From Macrobrachium rosenbergii (taxonomy: Eukaryota > Arthropoda > Malacostraca > Decapoda > Palaemonidae), in the NCBI RefSeq assembly GCF_040412425.1, contig NC_089777.1:38516537-38580536 (forward strand): DNA of 64,000 bases. The letters run 5' to 3'. The notes below the pieces were generated by a model. That model saw nothing but the letters and a program-made list of their open reading frames with translations, was not told the DNA's origin and searched no databases. This document shows, one piece after another, positions 1-13,939 of this stretch (position 1 is its first letter; every line of letters starts with the position of its first letter). A program made the translations under genes and the position numbers.

Positions 1-109
1 ACGTACACTGTTAGTGGTACTTCTCCCATGTTCACTCAAGTACGCAGAGAAATAGATATCAATGACTGGAGTTACATATTCAAGAGTCATGTGTTTTCTT
101 AATTTATAA

Positions 110-112
<3 letters not shown>

Positions 113-175
<63 letters not shown>
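113..175 (+). repeat. (GA)n microsatellite
   Basis: Uninterrupted GA dinucleotide array of about 30 units. The rest of 1-1295 is AT-rich unique sequence with no recognised gene. Confidence 0.98.
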
Positions 176-178
<3 letters not shown>

Positions 179-787
179 GTGTTCCAGCTTTTACCACTAG
201 TTATAATTATTTGCCTCGTCATTGTCTTGTGATTATGCGACTAATCTAAAGTGTATGAATCTTTATGGAATAATTAATCAACATAATGAAAACACACGTA
301 ATTGTCATATGGAGGGCAAAAACCAACCATATAATTTGTGAAAATATCTTTATATATTATTAAAGAAGATAAAAACCAGAACCAGTCCTAAAAATGGAAA
401 AAATTAAGCCTGGTTTCATTTCACTCTTGTTTCCCGCGGGTCTGGGCTAGATTTGGATACTGGCTTACCCGTCAATTAATTTTGGCTTCAGCCTTCAAAA
501 AAAATATAAAGGTTCAATTGACAAATCAACATAAAAAGAATAGAAACAAAGTTCTAATGGGCTTTTTCCTCTTGCGTACCTTGAGCCCCATGTAGGCTGG
601 ATGATAATATTTAATAATTATAAAAGTGAAGGCTTATCTGAGGCCCGACAGGCATTTAAACCCTGTAAAAAGGACTGTAAAAGATAACAGAAGATACGGC
701 TGGAAATTCGACGGCGACAGATGACGCAGATAAAGAAAAGAATGAAAGTCGTTTTGAGAGATTTATAACTAGGAGGAGGATGGAGAC

Positions 788-790
<3 letters not shown>

Positions 791-865
<75 letters not shown>
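791..865 (+). repeat. (GA)n microsatellite
   Basis: About 37 GA units. Frames running through it encode RERE or SLSL strings on either strand and are not genes. Confidence 0.98.
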
Positions 866-868
<3 letters not shown>

Positions 869-1307
869 AATGACAAATGACAGAGCGATCACAGGAGTTG
901 AACTAATGAAGCCAACATTTCAAAATATCACTGAAGAAAAGAATCCCACCAGAGATGTCTCGGAGATTTAAAGGAAGAAATATTAAACTCCATAATACTT
1001 TGCAATAGGTCACGATCTGACCTACAAGGAAAGGGGGAGGAGAGAAGGGAGGGAACCATACACATCCAAAAATAAGTCCCAGGCTAACCTAGAAGAGGGA
1101 ATGAATGACAGCCAATAATCACAGAATGGCCCAGGAGATGGGAAGATAATACCCTTAGCATACGTCACAGGCTGAACTAGAAGCAAGGGAGGGAAGGAAA
1201 CCCATCGACCTGACAATACAGATTAACCGAGAAGAGGGCCCATGTACGTACCTATATGACAGGTCATCGGCTGACCTTACATACGCCACAGGCTTTGGAG
1301 GGAAGAA

Positions 1308-1556
1308 GAAAAAAAGTTAAGTATATCTTAGTTTAACCAGACCACTGAGCTGATTAACCGGGCTGGCCCGAAGGATTGGATTTATTTTACGTGGCTAAGA
1401 ACCAACTGTTTACATAGCAACGGGACCTACAGCTTATTGTGGAATCCGAACTACATTATGACGAGAAATGAACTCCTCTAATTCTTCACTGGCCGGTCGG
1501 AGAGTCGAACGCTGGGCCAACAGCCGAGAGCTCTACCTACCCCTCCGATGAAGAAC
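1308..1556 (-). mobile_element. SINE family A, copy 1
   Basis: This is a minus-strand copy of the tRNA-derived SINE best seen at 4013-4295. The 12-bp sequence TGGAGGGAAGAA occurs at 1296-1307 and again at 1557-1568, a perfect target-site duplication that sets both ends. On the minus strand the element begins with a decayed tRNA-like head (GGTAGAG..., then GCGTTCGACTCTC as B box), followed by the body with the TCTATCACC-type region shortened and the conserved block containing AGCCACGTAAAAT. Confidence 0.9.
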
Positions 1557-1568
1557 TGGAGGGAAGAA

Positions 1569-2483
1569 TAAATACACGTACAATACACAAAAAGCCACTA
1601 TCTAACCCACTGAGGTTAATGGAGGGAAAGTGAGAGGGGATTTAAATTGGAATGGAAGGATGAGAGGTATAAGAAGGATGAAATAGGCGAGGAGCGCGAG
1701 ATCGAGGAAATAATAAATACGAAGTACAAGAACGATAATGAGGAGGGGGTTTAATTAAATGGTGATGGTGAGTGGAGCAACAGCGATGTAAATGAGAGTA
1801 GAGGGAGGGAGGATGAGTTAGGTTGAGAGCGGAGGGAGGACGAGGTAAGAGGGGCGGCAGAGAGTGAAGGGGAGGGGGAAGGGGAGGGGGAGATGTAAAT
1901 GATAGTAAAGGGCGTAGCACGTAAATGGGGAGTGGAGAGAGCAGCAGGTAAACCGGGAGTGGAGGAAATTGGAGGGGCGAGCCTTCAGTAACGCATATGT
2001 TGTCAAAATTTAAATATCAGGTGATGGTCTCTCGACTACTGCCAAAGTTTTACTCGCTTCTTTCTTTACACTTATAAACATCGTTGATATTTATACAATA
2101 TCAATATCAACTAATATTTTGTACTCAGTCCTATGACTCCATTAGGTTTCGGCATTACACTGTCACACACACAACCCCGAGCCAGCATTATTATTCATAT
2201 ATTATACAACAAAATGAACATGACGGAGACAGCTAACAAAGATGTACAAGCCCATCTAGAAATCATACAGTAATCTTATTAAAAATAAGATCGGTAAAAA
2301 AAAACATAAAACGTATAAGGATCACCAAAAAGTCGTTGATTAAATTTGAATCTCTTTTTAAATATACTGGAAATGCTGTCATGCTCATTAAGGAAGAGAT
2401 AAGCATTAGCTTGAAAAAAATTACGCAAAATACGCCACATGGACTTGATGACGGAATTAGTAGAGTGACAGCCTATTGAAGCT

Positions 2484-2536
<53 letters not shown>

Positions 2537-3117
2537 TAAGAAAATTAGAAAAAATAATACGGTAACGATAATGGTAAAGGATGTAACATAATAAAAATAA
2601 TGTGGAACTGACAAAAAACTCGCACAACTATGATAAAAAACCGAAGTGAAACCACCCAACCCTAAAAATAGAATGAATGACCACACGCGAGAATGTCTTG
2701 CCATAACTGACTTTCCGAATAAGGATCCCGACAATGGGTCGCACCCACCCATGCCCACGGCGTGCCCAAGGTTACGGAGGGAGGCCAGACTCAGGATGCC
2801 ACATGCCAAGGGATACCCTTCCCGCAGATGGCTAGGGATTGAGAGCAGTGTACATTCTCAGTCATTCATGTCAAAATCATATGATTTTCTTCTGTGTTTA
2901 ACAAAGAAATTCTATGGTTAATGAAATTCACGTTTAGACTAACCGTCGTCCAGCTCGGGTACAGTTTCTCAATACTGGTCCCTTCTCAGTATGCAGAAGG
3001 TGAGGACACTGGGCCGAGCTTCGTGACAGTACACAACATCTCTAGACGCGAAAAGCCTTTCACCGTCCTTTTTTATTCATGCTTACACAGTGTAAGCATG
3101 CAATATTATACAAACAT

Positions 3118-3120
<3 letters not shown>
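1569..3120. other. Non-coding, purine-rich stretch and (TAG)n array
   Basis: 1640-1990 is strongly purine-rich on the plus strand (GGAGG-type). 2484-2536 is a (TAG)n trinucleotide array of about 17 units. 2650-2880 is moderately GC-rich with short open frames of unknown meaning. No gene is supported. Confidence 0.7.

Positions 3121-3125
<5 letters not shown>

Positions 3126-3171
<46 letters not shown>
3126..3171 (+). repeat. (TA)n microsatellite left of the 3.2-kb hairpin
   Basis: About 22 TA units, followed by the hairpin repeat. Confidence 0.97.
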
Positions 3172-3179
<8 letters not shown>

Positions 3180-3223
3180 TAACTTTATATATCACATACA
3201 CAGTTGTTCTGTGCATTAGTAGA

Positions 3224-3473
<250 letters not shown>

Positions 3474-4012
3474 CTACCCACTTCTGCTCACTTCAAAGGA
3501 AGTGGACTCAGTGTTGCAAATCCGTTTCTCCAGAATAATCAGAAGGAAATCACAGCATGGCAATAATAAGTCAAGAAAATGCAACGACGAAAACATCCAT
3601 TAAACAAGAAGAGAATCTGATCATTAAAAATAAAAAAAAAAGTTTGAAGATCACAATATAAACAAACAGAAATCTAATAAGCCAAAATGACGCGCAGAAC
3701 AATGCGCAATATTCGAGTGGCCTACAGGAACAACAAAAGCGCTTTAAACAACGGGAAAAACAGCGCGTACAAAAATAGCAAGAAGCTTCACAAACGCATG
3801 AACGCAGCCTCCAACAACAGGGCAGGGCAGGTCTCCAAGGTCAAATAAATTTGACATCCACCCAAGCCAGCAAGACGCGATTCTTCATTCCTTTCACGCC
3901 AATTAAATCCTCCCTTACCTACAGATCTCTTTCGCCCCGATTTCATCATCTGTGTTCTACTGTCTACTGTATGTGAGTTTAAATTCTTTTTTGTGCCATT
4001 TGAATCATTACT

Positions 4013-4295
4013 AGTTCCTCGTTGGATGAGTCGGTAGAGTTGTCGGCTAGCACTCTGCTAGGCCCGAGTTCGAGTCTCCGGCCGGCCAATGAAGAATTAG
4101 AGGAATTTATTTCTGGTGATAGAAATTCATTTCTCGCTATAATGTGGTTCGGATTCCACAATAAGCTGTAGGTCCCGTTGCTAGGTAACCAATTGGTTCT
4201 TAGCCACGTAAAATAGGTCTAATCCTTCGGGCCAGCCCTCTCTAGGAGAGCTGTTAATCAGCTCAGTGGTCTGGTTGAACTAAGGTATACTTAAC
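4013..4295 (+). mobile_element. SINE family A, copy 2 (full length)
   Basis: A 14-bp perfect target-site duplication, TTTGAATCATTACT, lies at 3999-4012 and 4296-4309. The head is tRNA-like: A box TGGATGAGTCGG at 4023-4034 and B box GAGTTCGAGTCTC at 4066-4078, with the 44-nt spacing of a tRNA. The body follows with the shared block GGTTCTTAGCCACGTAAAAT and a 3' end in TTAAC. It should be transcribed by RNA polymerase III and moved by a partner LINE, as is known for SINEs; the partner is not identified. Confidence 0.93.
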
Positions 4296-4329
4296 TTTGA
4301 ATCATTACTCTCTTTACTCTAGGTGAACT

Positions 4330-5165
4330 TGATGTCCTTAAAGCCTATTAAAGCATCGGTTTTCTCATCTCCATTTTATTTTCTTCACATCCATAACATC
4401 CCATATCCAACATCTAAGTTAACTTATTGTCTTGTATACCAACTAAATAATCCACTCATTAATTTCTACCAAATATGACTTCATTCACGCTTATTACCCC
4501 ATCGATCTATTTTTCATGTAAACCATTTTCTTTCACTCAGTGAACTCATACGTTTCCTTGCTCCTAGGCAAATACAGCTTATCGTTTTCGATTTTCTAAA
4601 TAAATGTAACTTGCATCACGGAAATGTGATGATCAGTTTTCCTACCTCTAAGCTCAACTTCCTTAAAGCCTACTACGTTTTCGTTTTTCTAAGTGAATAT
4701 AACTTAATTCACAATTCAATCATCCGTTTTCTATCTTCTAAATTACACTTCTTAAACGACAACAGTATCATACGATTTCTAATTCTCAGTGAATTCAACT
4801 CATTTCACAAAAATTAAATTAGCCGTTTTCTAATTTCTATACCGAACTTTAATGTTCAGGTTTGACTAGTTTCAAATCTAAATAATCTGTTTTATTACTT
4901 CTGAATAAGTTTATCTTCTCTCACACCAACTAAATCATCCGTTTGCTATATAATGGGTAAGTTCAACTTCTTTAGCGTAATCAGATTATAAGTTTTACAA
5001 TTTCTAAGCAAATTTAACTCATTCACAACAACTAAATCATCCCTTTTCAATTTCTTAATAGATTTAACTTCCTTCATGCTAATTATAATTAGATCATCAG
5101 CGTCATAATTTCTACGTGAATCATCATCTTTCGAGCCTATTATATCATCAGTTATCTAATTAAAA
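4330..5165 (+). repeat. Degenerate ~55-60-bp tandem array
   Basis: T/C-rich units built on ATCATCCGTTTTCTAATTTCT followed by AACTCATTCACA recur about every 50-60 bp (for example near 4631, 4725, 4823, 4938 and 5037). Similarity is low and unit length varies, so this is an old array. Small frames here are by-products. Confidence 0.6.
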
Positions 5166-5418
5166 GCAATACTGAGGATGTGCTTTGTGAGATTTTCACA
5201 AGTTTTGTTATCCCCTATGGATAGCAGCATAACCATGTCACTGTCTCCTATGTATACTACAGAAGTCGGAGGGGGGAAATATTAATGATCATATATTCAT
5301 ATAAAACTGCCATGCAAACTTCCACAATAAAGAATATACAGTACATTAATGCGAGAGATGCCTTCGATTCGCTTCTTAACCTTCATTTAATGTGTGCATG
5401 AGGGACTGATTTACTGAC

Positions 5419-5689
5419 TTATGAAATTTAGACTGTCAAGCCAAGCACCTTAGCACTTTCGGCCACTCAGCGCTTAAGACAGTGAAAAATGCATGGGAGC
5501 TGGAGTTGTTAGACAGCAAAATAAGGAGATCTAGAAAATAATGGAGATGCATGAGGATCTAAAGGTGAAACTGGAACAAAACACCACATTTGCATGAAGT
5601 GAGAGTTAAGAGAGTTTGGCTGCAAGAATGAAGAACGGAAGCGGGAATGGATGTAAAGTTGAAGCTAAAATACTGGCGCAGATAGGGGC

Positions 5690-5700
<11 letters not shown>
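5419..5700 (+). repeat. Dispersed ~300-bp repeat D, copy 1
   Basis: Starts TTATGAAATTTAG and shares GTCAAGCCAAGCAC and CACTCAGCGC blocks with 52651-52966 and the corresponding part of 62446-62747. Its 3' part is cut off by, or has grown into, a (GA)n array at 5697. Non-coding. Confidence 0.7.

Positions 5701-5744
<44 letters not shown>
5697..5744 (+). repeat. (GA)n microsatellite
   Basis: About 24 GA units at the 3' edge of repeat D copy 1. 5745-6300 holds no recognised feature. Confidence 0.97.
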
Positions 5745-5747
<3 letters not shown>

Positions 5748-6319
5748 GATTAACAAACAACCTGAACACGACGAACCGTCCATGTACGCTGCCAATACGC
5801 CAATCAGCTTACGCTAAGCTTAGAAGTGCAGCAAGCGGTATTCAATACGCTTTTTTGGACGAGACCCAACCGCGTATACGCCCAAGTATGAAGCGCCCAA
5901 AACCCTGGCGTAAAATCGTTAGAACGCAATTTGTGAAGTAATAATCCATAATCCGGATCAAAACAAAAATTAAATATAATTTCCGAAAGCAATAAAATGT
6001 AATCCGAATCAACATTTTTCACAATGGATACGATAGGGCTTTAATCAGAGGCCCATTCCACCGTCAAAATTTTTGGGGTAAAAATTCCAATTTTAGTTTG
6101 AAACGCTCGTCCAAGGGCTCCCATTATAAATAGAGGCTACGCAGCCATAAAAATAACTGTTGTCGTTTTTAAATAGGAGCAAATGCTGTTATCTGCTGTT
6201 TATTACATATGGTCTTTCCTTTTATACACAGTGATTTAAAGACTTTTCTGCTGCTCTGTTTACGAACGCACGCACATATAGCCACACACAAATTGTAAAT
6301 AAATATATTAATAAATATA

Positions 6320-6328
6320 TGTATGTAT

Positions 6329-6417
<89 letters not shown>

Positions 6418-6425
6418 GTGTGTGT
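6320..6425 (+). repeat. (TA)n then (TG)n array
   Basis: Imperfect TA array leading into GTGTGTG, at the outer left edge of the nested palindrome. Confidence 0.95.
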
Positions 6426-6599
6426 GTGTGTGTAAGCCTGTGTTATATCTCCTCACACACAGTCACTTTATATATACCAACGAGCTGTTTCCGCTATTTG
6501 GAGGTGGTTTCAGCAAAAAAAAAAACATTTACTGCCACCTACTTCCTGCAACTAATAAATTCAAATATGAAAAACTGTGCAGAAAACCTACAGGTATAT

Positions 6600-6658
6600 A
6601 TGCATTTAAATATATAAATATAAATATATATAAATATATAATATATATAATATATATA

Positions 6659-6729
<71 letters not shown>
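6600..6729 (+). repeat. (TA)n array left of the central palindrome
   Basis: Begins as interspersed ATATAA units and becomes pure TA from about 6667. Confidence 0.95.
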
Positions 6730-6731
<2 letters not shown>

Positions 6732-6847
6732 CATTAAGCTACAAACGTCCTTTAATATCAATTCGCTCTACCTCGGAAATAATATATTTTCATATATGTT
6801 ACCGAAGGGGAATTTTTTAGTTGATAATGACTTCGTCGTCCCGTGGA

Positions 6848-7286
<439 letters not shown>

Positions 7287-7953
7287 AAAGGCGCCTGTAG
7301 ATTTTCTGCACAGTTTGTCATATTTAAATGCACTAACTGCAGGGCATAGGTGGTGGTAAATCCCTTTTCCTTTTTCTGCTGAAGCCACCTCCAAACAGGG
7401 GAGACAGCTCGTTGGTGTGTATATATTACAATGTCTGTGTACGAGGACATACAACATAGACTTCCCAGGCACGTCCTACTGCAATTTGATTACACAAAAC
7501 ACGAAATCTTGCTTAACTACAAATTTAGAAAAAATTATGAAAACCTGCATTTATCGAGTATCTAATGATACCACTTGGGTCCACCTTCGATCCACACACT
7601 GATGATGCAATCCACTTTCTATTTATAAAAGCAAGCACACACTCTAACCTATAAATTTACTCATTATTATTAGTATCACTAAACACAAGTTTATTCAACA
7701 ATATACCTAATTAACAGCAATAACATAGTGAACGAATTCATATGACCCAAACCAAAGAGCCCACTCACTAGCAAAGGAAGGTTTCTTAACAAAACGCGAT
7801 TCACCCTACAAGAACGAAACAGGGGTCAGGAGAATTATAGTAGAATTATTCATTTAGTCTATAAATAAGAACATAATTTCACCTTCATTCACAAAATGTC
7901 AATTCTACGTTGTCTCACTCTGCCCTCTCATTACCCTTCAATCTCGTCTACAA

Positions 7954-7955
<2 letters not shown>

Positions 7956-8021
<66 letters not shown>
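7956..8021 (+). repeat. (GA)n microsatellite
   Basis: About 33 GA units. 8022-8630 beyond contains a G-rich tract near 8447-8456 and no supported gene. Confidence 0.97.
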
Positions 8022-8024
<3 letters not shown>

Positions 8025-8635
8025 TGTCCGTAAGATGATCCTAACTCAACAACAAAAATGTTGGGTCCTGTTGACGAAGGACGCGCCCTTGGCCATGGCC
8101 AACGTACCCTTCGCCATGCCCCGTACCCAGATATCTTTAAAAGACCACAAGGGACATTTAACACGGTCATTACGGGGGAAAGAAACACTCCATAAAATTT
8201 ACATAATAGGTACTCTGTCCCAACTATTTACTACGGAAGGAGTCGGGAAAGGGACAATTAAATTAAATTAAAATCAAGTCTTCCTTAACGTAGTGCCATT
8301 TAAATACCCCTTCCAAAAAAAAAAAACAGGAAGGGTGATAGAGAAAATAAAAAAGGGAGTGAAAAACAGAGAGAAACCAGGTGGTAAGATACGTGAGGAG
8401 TGATGTGGTAGGAGGGGAGCGAAGGTTGGTTGGTTGGTAAGAGGTGGGGGGGGGCGGTGAGAGGAGGAGACAACCCAGGTCCCCCAGACGGGTAATAAGG
8501 GCCCATCCCTGCACCGTAACATATTAGGTAAGGAAAAAGACCGCAAAATAAGAAAGCTTGGAAGAAAATCTCTCCATTACATTAGTAGCGGCCAACCAAG
8601 GTGACGTGACAACAAGAGCAGAAGTGCCGGCTCAT

Positions 8636-8840
8636 GTATGTATGTATGTAGGTAGGTATGTATGTGTGTGTATGTATGTATACATACATACATACATATA
8701 TATATGTAGGTAGGTATGTATGTGTGTATGCATGCATACATACATACATTCATACATATATATACATATGTGTGTGTAGGTAGGTATGTATGTGTGTATG
8801 TATAATACATACATACATATATATGTGTATGTGTATGTAT
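8636..8840 (+). repeat. Compound tetranucleotide array with higher-order units
   Basis: GTAGGTAGGTATGTATGTGTG starts at 8648, 8706 and 8776, each time followed by a CATA/ATAC stretch, so each ~58-70-bp unit is partly self-complementary. 8850-9600 beyond is unique with no supported gene. Confidence 0.88.
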
Positions 8841-9599
8841 AAACATTGACAATGTTCTAATAAAGAGCATTGCTAGGTTTCCAGTGATAAGCTTACTGAA
8901 AGTGAAAGGTCGCCCGCTTGCAAGACATCATGATCACAGTGTTTTTCCAACCAGTTCCTTCCACACCTTCAAACTGCTTCACCTAAAATAGTATGACGAA
9001 ATTCAACAACAGGAGTGATCCTTTCCAAATAATTATCAGACGTCCACACTTTAGGTACGGACCTGGCATAGGTCAACAACGTACCTAGAATATTTTTTAG
9101 GTGTTGACAAACCCAGGAAAACAATGGGTAAAAGTAATTGTAGAAACAATGCCACAATTATGGTCAGTAAAAGGTTTCAAAGGATATTTTAGTCTTTCCC
9201 GGGTCATCAACGGAAGTGAAAATACTTTGTGATAAGCAACATCATATCTGGGACGTCCTGGAAAGAGAGCTCTTTTCACCTCTAAAGGAATACTGAGGGC
9301 CTTGGAGAAGTAAGTCATACATATGTCACCAAAAGGACTCGACGAAGCAGCACATTAGAACTAAATATTCCATTCTTAACAACGCTCCTGAAGGCACTGC
9401 ATGTGGTAACACCATCATAATTATAGTCTCAGCAACGTTTTTCTGGCCCTATGGGAGGCAAGTTACATCCAGATCAGTATTTCTGAGGGTATTAGAATGT
9501 CATGCTATGCCAGGTAGGCAATGTTCGTATGTGTGTCTCTTTATTGGGAGGGGGACACGATACCTAGTGGCAAGCGTTTCTCGCTGTCTAGAAGGCAAA

Positions 9600-9890
9600 T
9601 CACAGCTACGCAGTAACGTTTCTGTGGGATTTTCGAGGAACCAGTAGCACCCAGGCCAAAAATTTTTCTGTGGGATTTTCGAGGAACCAGTAGCACCCAG
9701 GCAAGAAACGTTTCTGTAGGAATTTCGGGGAACCAGTAGCACCCACGCCAGTAACGTTTCTGTGGGATTTTCGAGGAACCGGTAGTACTCAAGCCAGAAA
9801 CGTTTCTGTGGGAATTTCGGGGAACCGGTAGCACCCAGGCCAGAAACGTTTCTGAGGGATTTTCTAGGAAGCTAAAAGATCTACGCAAGC
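9600..9890 (+). repeat. 46-bp minisatellite, about 6 units
   Basis: The landmark TTTCTG recurs at 9619, 9665, 9711, 9757, 9803 and 9849, exactly 46 bp apart. The unit contains GGATTTTCGAGGAACC and TAGCACCCAGGCCAG. Degenerate partial units (CAACGTT...TTTTCGGG) extend to about 10030 and a few before 9600. Period 46 is not a multiple of three, so frames cycle and the apparent minus-strand frame here is not a gene. Confidence 0.93.
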
Positions 9891-10029
9891 AACGTTCCGG
9901 TGAAATTTTCGGGAAGATACATTATACCAAATCAACAAAGCTTCTCGATATCTTGGGAAGAGTCATAGCCAGGCAAACAACGTTCCCCAGGGCATTTTGG
10001 GAACAAAGTCATACTCTGTCAGCAACGAT

Positions 10030-11503
10030 CTTCAGATCGTCTTGATAAGAGAACGACTACAGCCAAAAACCTGAGACAGAGCGGAGCCATCAACATGACG
10101 TCGTGTTTGCTACAAATTGATGCAAATTGCGATCCCACCTTAACGAGCAGAGCCAAGAACCAAGGGAGAAAACAAGACCCCAGATAGAGGCTTAATTTGT
10201 CAGCAGCCAACAGCCAAGCGCTTCTCGCGGTTTGATAAGAGGCTAATTAGGACAGCGGGTGTTTTTCTCTCCTAAAAAGCTCGGATAACGGGAGCTATGG
10301 TAAAATTCGTGGTGTTTTAATCACTTTTGAGTTTTAGTGTTCTATCGTGATTGCCTTTTATCTATCTCTCTCGTTATGCTCAGCTAAGTTTTATGCCGAT
10401 TATCATCATCTTCCGCTTTCATCATTACACCCTGCCTTACAATTTCAGCACATTAATTAGCCTCCCGTCTTGGTAATTTATCATTACGCACTCTTCCATT
10501 TTTCCGTTTCAGTTACGATTAGATTATACCAATTAATTTTAACATCCGGTTTCATCACTTCATCCCAGTTTCCGTTTTGACATTGATGGTGGGTTCATTT
10601 AGCATCTAACTCTGGGTTCCTTACTCTAAATCGTAATTGTTGAAGCTTTTATCATTTTACACTCCTTCATTTCTTTGTAATCAGCCTTTCAAAGTGTTTG
10701 TCATCTCTTGACTTTGGCGACCAAGTAACCTAATGCCGTCTCTGTCTCTATACCGTAATTCGCCATAAATAAGCTATACAGAATCATGTTCCTACTAAGT
10801 ACATACCTATGGGAATTTTCGTACTTTTGCATGTTATGGTGTCATATTTTCTTCATACTTATCTCCATCTGCTCCTTACAGTCAATTTAATATCATTTCA
10901 CGTAAGATAATCTCTTTTCTATCTTGTTACTTTCTTTCACTCATTCCATACAAGTTTGCTAGGAACGTTCACTGTATTTTTGTTTCTTATGTAGATGTAC
11001 GTAATAGTGACGAAAATGCAGAGGATAACCATTGTGTGCAAAAATAATGTGTCAGAACGGAAGAGCCTCAGTATCCAGGAAGCGCTTCAGAGCAGGCAAG
11101 GGAGGGGTGAGTGGCGCCATAGAAGAAGGGGAGGGGGTATTGCTGCTAATCGGTTAAATATCTGATCATAAAGCGACATCAGTTTTGTTTTTCTCAAGAA
11201 GCCATCCATAATAGGAAGAAAGTATTGGTGAAAAAAATTAAAAATCACAACGATAAATTTAAAATATAACCTAAATTCCAAGGAATCCATACGAGCAGAG
11301 AAGGTAACATACCACTTCCCTCCCACTCCCACCCCTCCCCCAATTCAGATTCCTCAGAATTCCCATTCGTGCCCTTTTACAAGAACGCTACTATTTCATA
11401 TCCTCCTCCAGCCAAACGAAGTCTACTTACCCTACCGTTACGTCAACATTACTGACCAAGTCAAGCCTCCGTCAGTACCAAGTTCCTCTTAATAAGCTAA
11501 TAT

Positions 11504-11583
<80 letters not shown>

Positions 11584-12344
11584 GGGCAGTAAATTCCATC
11601 AACTTAAACTACTGCATGGGATGATATACACCCATATACATACACACACACACATATATATACACACAAATATATGTATATATATATACGTATATACATT
11701 ACCACTCATTTGTTTCATGGACAACAAATTCAATAGACAAGAGTGAAAGCAAAAGCTTGCGTGTTAGCGAGCAACGGACATGTCGGAATCCTCCATTCAC
11801 AACGAGTCACTTCCTGGTAAAACTCACTCGCGAAAAAAAGGGGGGGGGGAAGGAATCTCCGCTTCATTTCAGACGACAGATTTCTGTTTGTAATAAATAC
11901 AGTAAAGAACTAAGTTAATCACCATTGAAACCACACCTACAATTGGATTATTAATTATCGGTTTTGTAGTAAACAAAAAAAAAATTTACAGAACGTTCGT
12001 CCGTCCACAACTATTGTTTCCTGATCATTTTTTTACAACTAAGGTAAAGTTCAAGGCCACAGAGATTTTTGCCCTCCCAAAAACTTCATCGAACTTGCGT
12101 GCAAGCTCAACTTCTCGAAATTCTCTCGAACAAAGAGAAAATAAAATGAGTAAAAAATATTCCATTCGTCACATAAATGACAAATGGTTTGCTATTGTCT
12201 CTCATGTTCTGAAGAGATTAATTTCCTACCGTTCTTTATTTCGGCTTTAAACGTTTCCCCTTACCTATTCAGTTGTGCGATTGGTTCTGCTGTATTCTTT
12301 TTCAGTCTGACGGCAAGTCTAATCAATAACATATTACTTCGATT
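10030..12344. other. Non-coding unique DNA with (CT)n array
   Basis: Mostly T/C-rich unique sequence. A (CT)n array of about 35 units lies at 11511-11581 and a short CA/TA mixed tract at 11636-11700. No gene is supported. Confidence 0.7.
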
Positions 12345-13473
12345 GCTGCCTATAACCACCGTTGCTGTTACTCCAGACAAAGAGGCACCTTCAATTAACG
12401 GATAAATCTAATTGGTTTATTGGTAACTAAATAAATGAAAGCGCCATCTTAACATACAAAGATTTCGAAAGCTGCCTAACCACCGTTGCTGTTACTCCAG
12501 AATTAAATCTAATTGGTTTACTGGTAACTAAATAAATGAAAGCGCCATCTTAACATACAAAGATTTCGAAAGCTGCCTAACCACCGTTGCTGTTACTCCA
12601 GACAACGCTTCAATTAACGGATAAATCTAATTGGTTTATTGGTAACTAAATAAATGAAAGCGCCATCTTAACATAAAAGATTTCGAAATGCCTAACCACC
12701 GTTGCGCCAGACAACGCTCAATTAACGGATAAATCTAATTGGTTTATTGGTAACTAAATAAATGAAAGCGCCATCTTAACATACAAAGATTTCTGCCTAA
12801 CCACCGTTGCTGTTACTCCAGACAACGCTTCAATTAACGGATAAATCTAATTGGTTTTACTGGTAACTAAATAAATGAAAGCAATGCTTTACTCCAGACA
12901 ACGCTTCAATTAACGGATAAATCTAATTGGTTTACTGGTAACTAAATAAATGAAAGCGCCATCTTAACATACAAAGATTTCGAAAGCTGCCTAACCACCG
13001 TTGCTATTACTCCAGACAATGCTTCAATTAACGGATAAATCTAATTGGTTTACTGGTAACTAAATAAATGAAAGCGCCATCTTAATATACAAAGATTTCG
13101 AAAGCTGCCTATAACCACCGTTGCTATTACTCCAGACAACGCTTCATTTAACGGATAAATATAATTGGTTTATTGGTAACTAAATAAATACAAGCGCCAT
13201 CTTAACATACAAAGATTTCGAAAGCTGCCTATAACCACCGTTGCTATTACTCCAGACAAAGCTTCAATTAACGGATAAATCTAATTGGTTTATTGGTAAC
13301 TAAATAAATAAAAGCGCCATCTTAACATACAAAGATTTCGAAAGCTGCCTATAACCACCGTTGCTGTTACTCCAGACAAAGATACACCTTCAATTAACAG
13401 ATACATCTAACTGGTTTTTTGGTAACTAAATAAATGAAAGCGCCATCTTAACATACAAAGATTTCGAAAGGAC
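12345..13473 (+). repeat. ~120-bp satellite array, about 10 units
   Basis: The landmark GCTGCCTA(TA)ACCACCG begins near 12345, 12471, 12572, 12688, 12792, 12986, 13104, 13224 and 13344. Right-hand units are a regular 118-120 bp, left-hand units are shortened by internal deletions to 101-117 bp, and one unit near 12880 lost most of its start. Each unit contains GGATAAATCTAATTGG and GCGCCATCTTAACATA. Confidence 0.93.
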
Positions 13474-13752
13474 CTATTGCCAGCCAACGGAATAATTGAC
13501 CCGGTGAATGAGCCGGAGAATTTCCCACCATAAAAATCAGCACGAAATCTTGAAATGACAGACCAAAGATTTTCCAGACAGCTTTCGTTGAGTTTCTTAA
13601 GATCGACACTTTCATTTCTCACAGAAATCAATACTTTCTCCGAACAAAACCCGACGCGAGTTAACGTGGCATGAGATTTGGGGAAAGATCAAATTTCTCT
13701 GGTACAGCACGGCGCCACAAGACATCATTTATAGAGCCTATGAGCCTATATA

Positions 13753-13868
<116 letters not shown>

Positions 13869-13939
13869 CCACATACATACATGTATATGTGTGCGCGCGC
13901 GTGCTTGCAATTTTAACCAAAACATCTTCAAAATTCACC

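Noticed and set aside
9541..9888. 115-aa minus-strand frame with repeated ETFLAWV/LVPRN strings
   Set aside because: It is a by-product of the 46-bp minisatellite; the period is not a multiple of three and nothing resembles a known protein.
9600..9890. Possible CRISPR-like regular repeat
   Set aside because: The units are contiguous tandem copies with no unique spacers, and the genome is eukaryotic.
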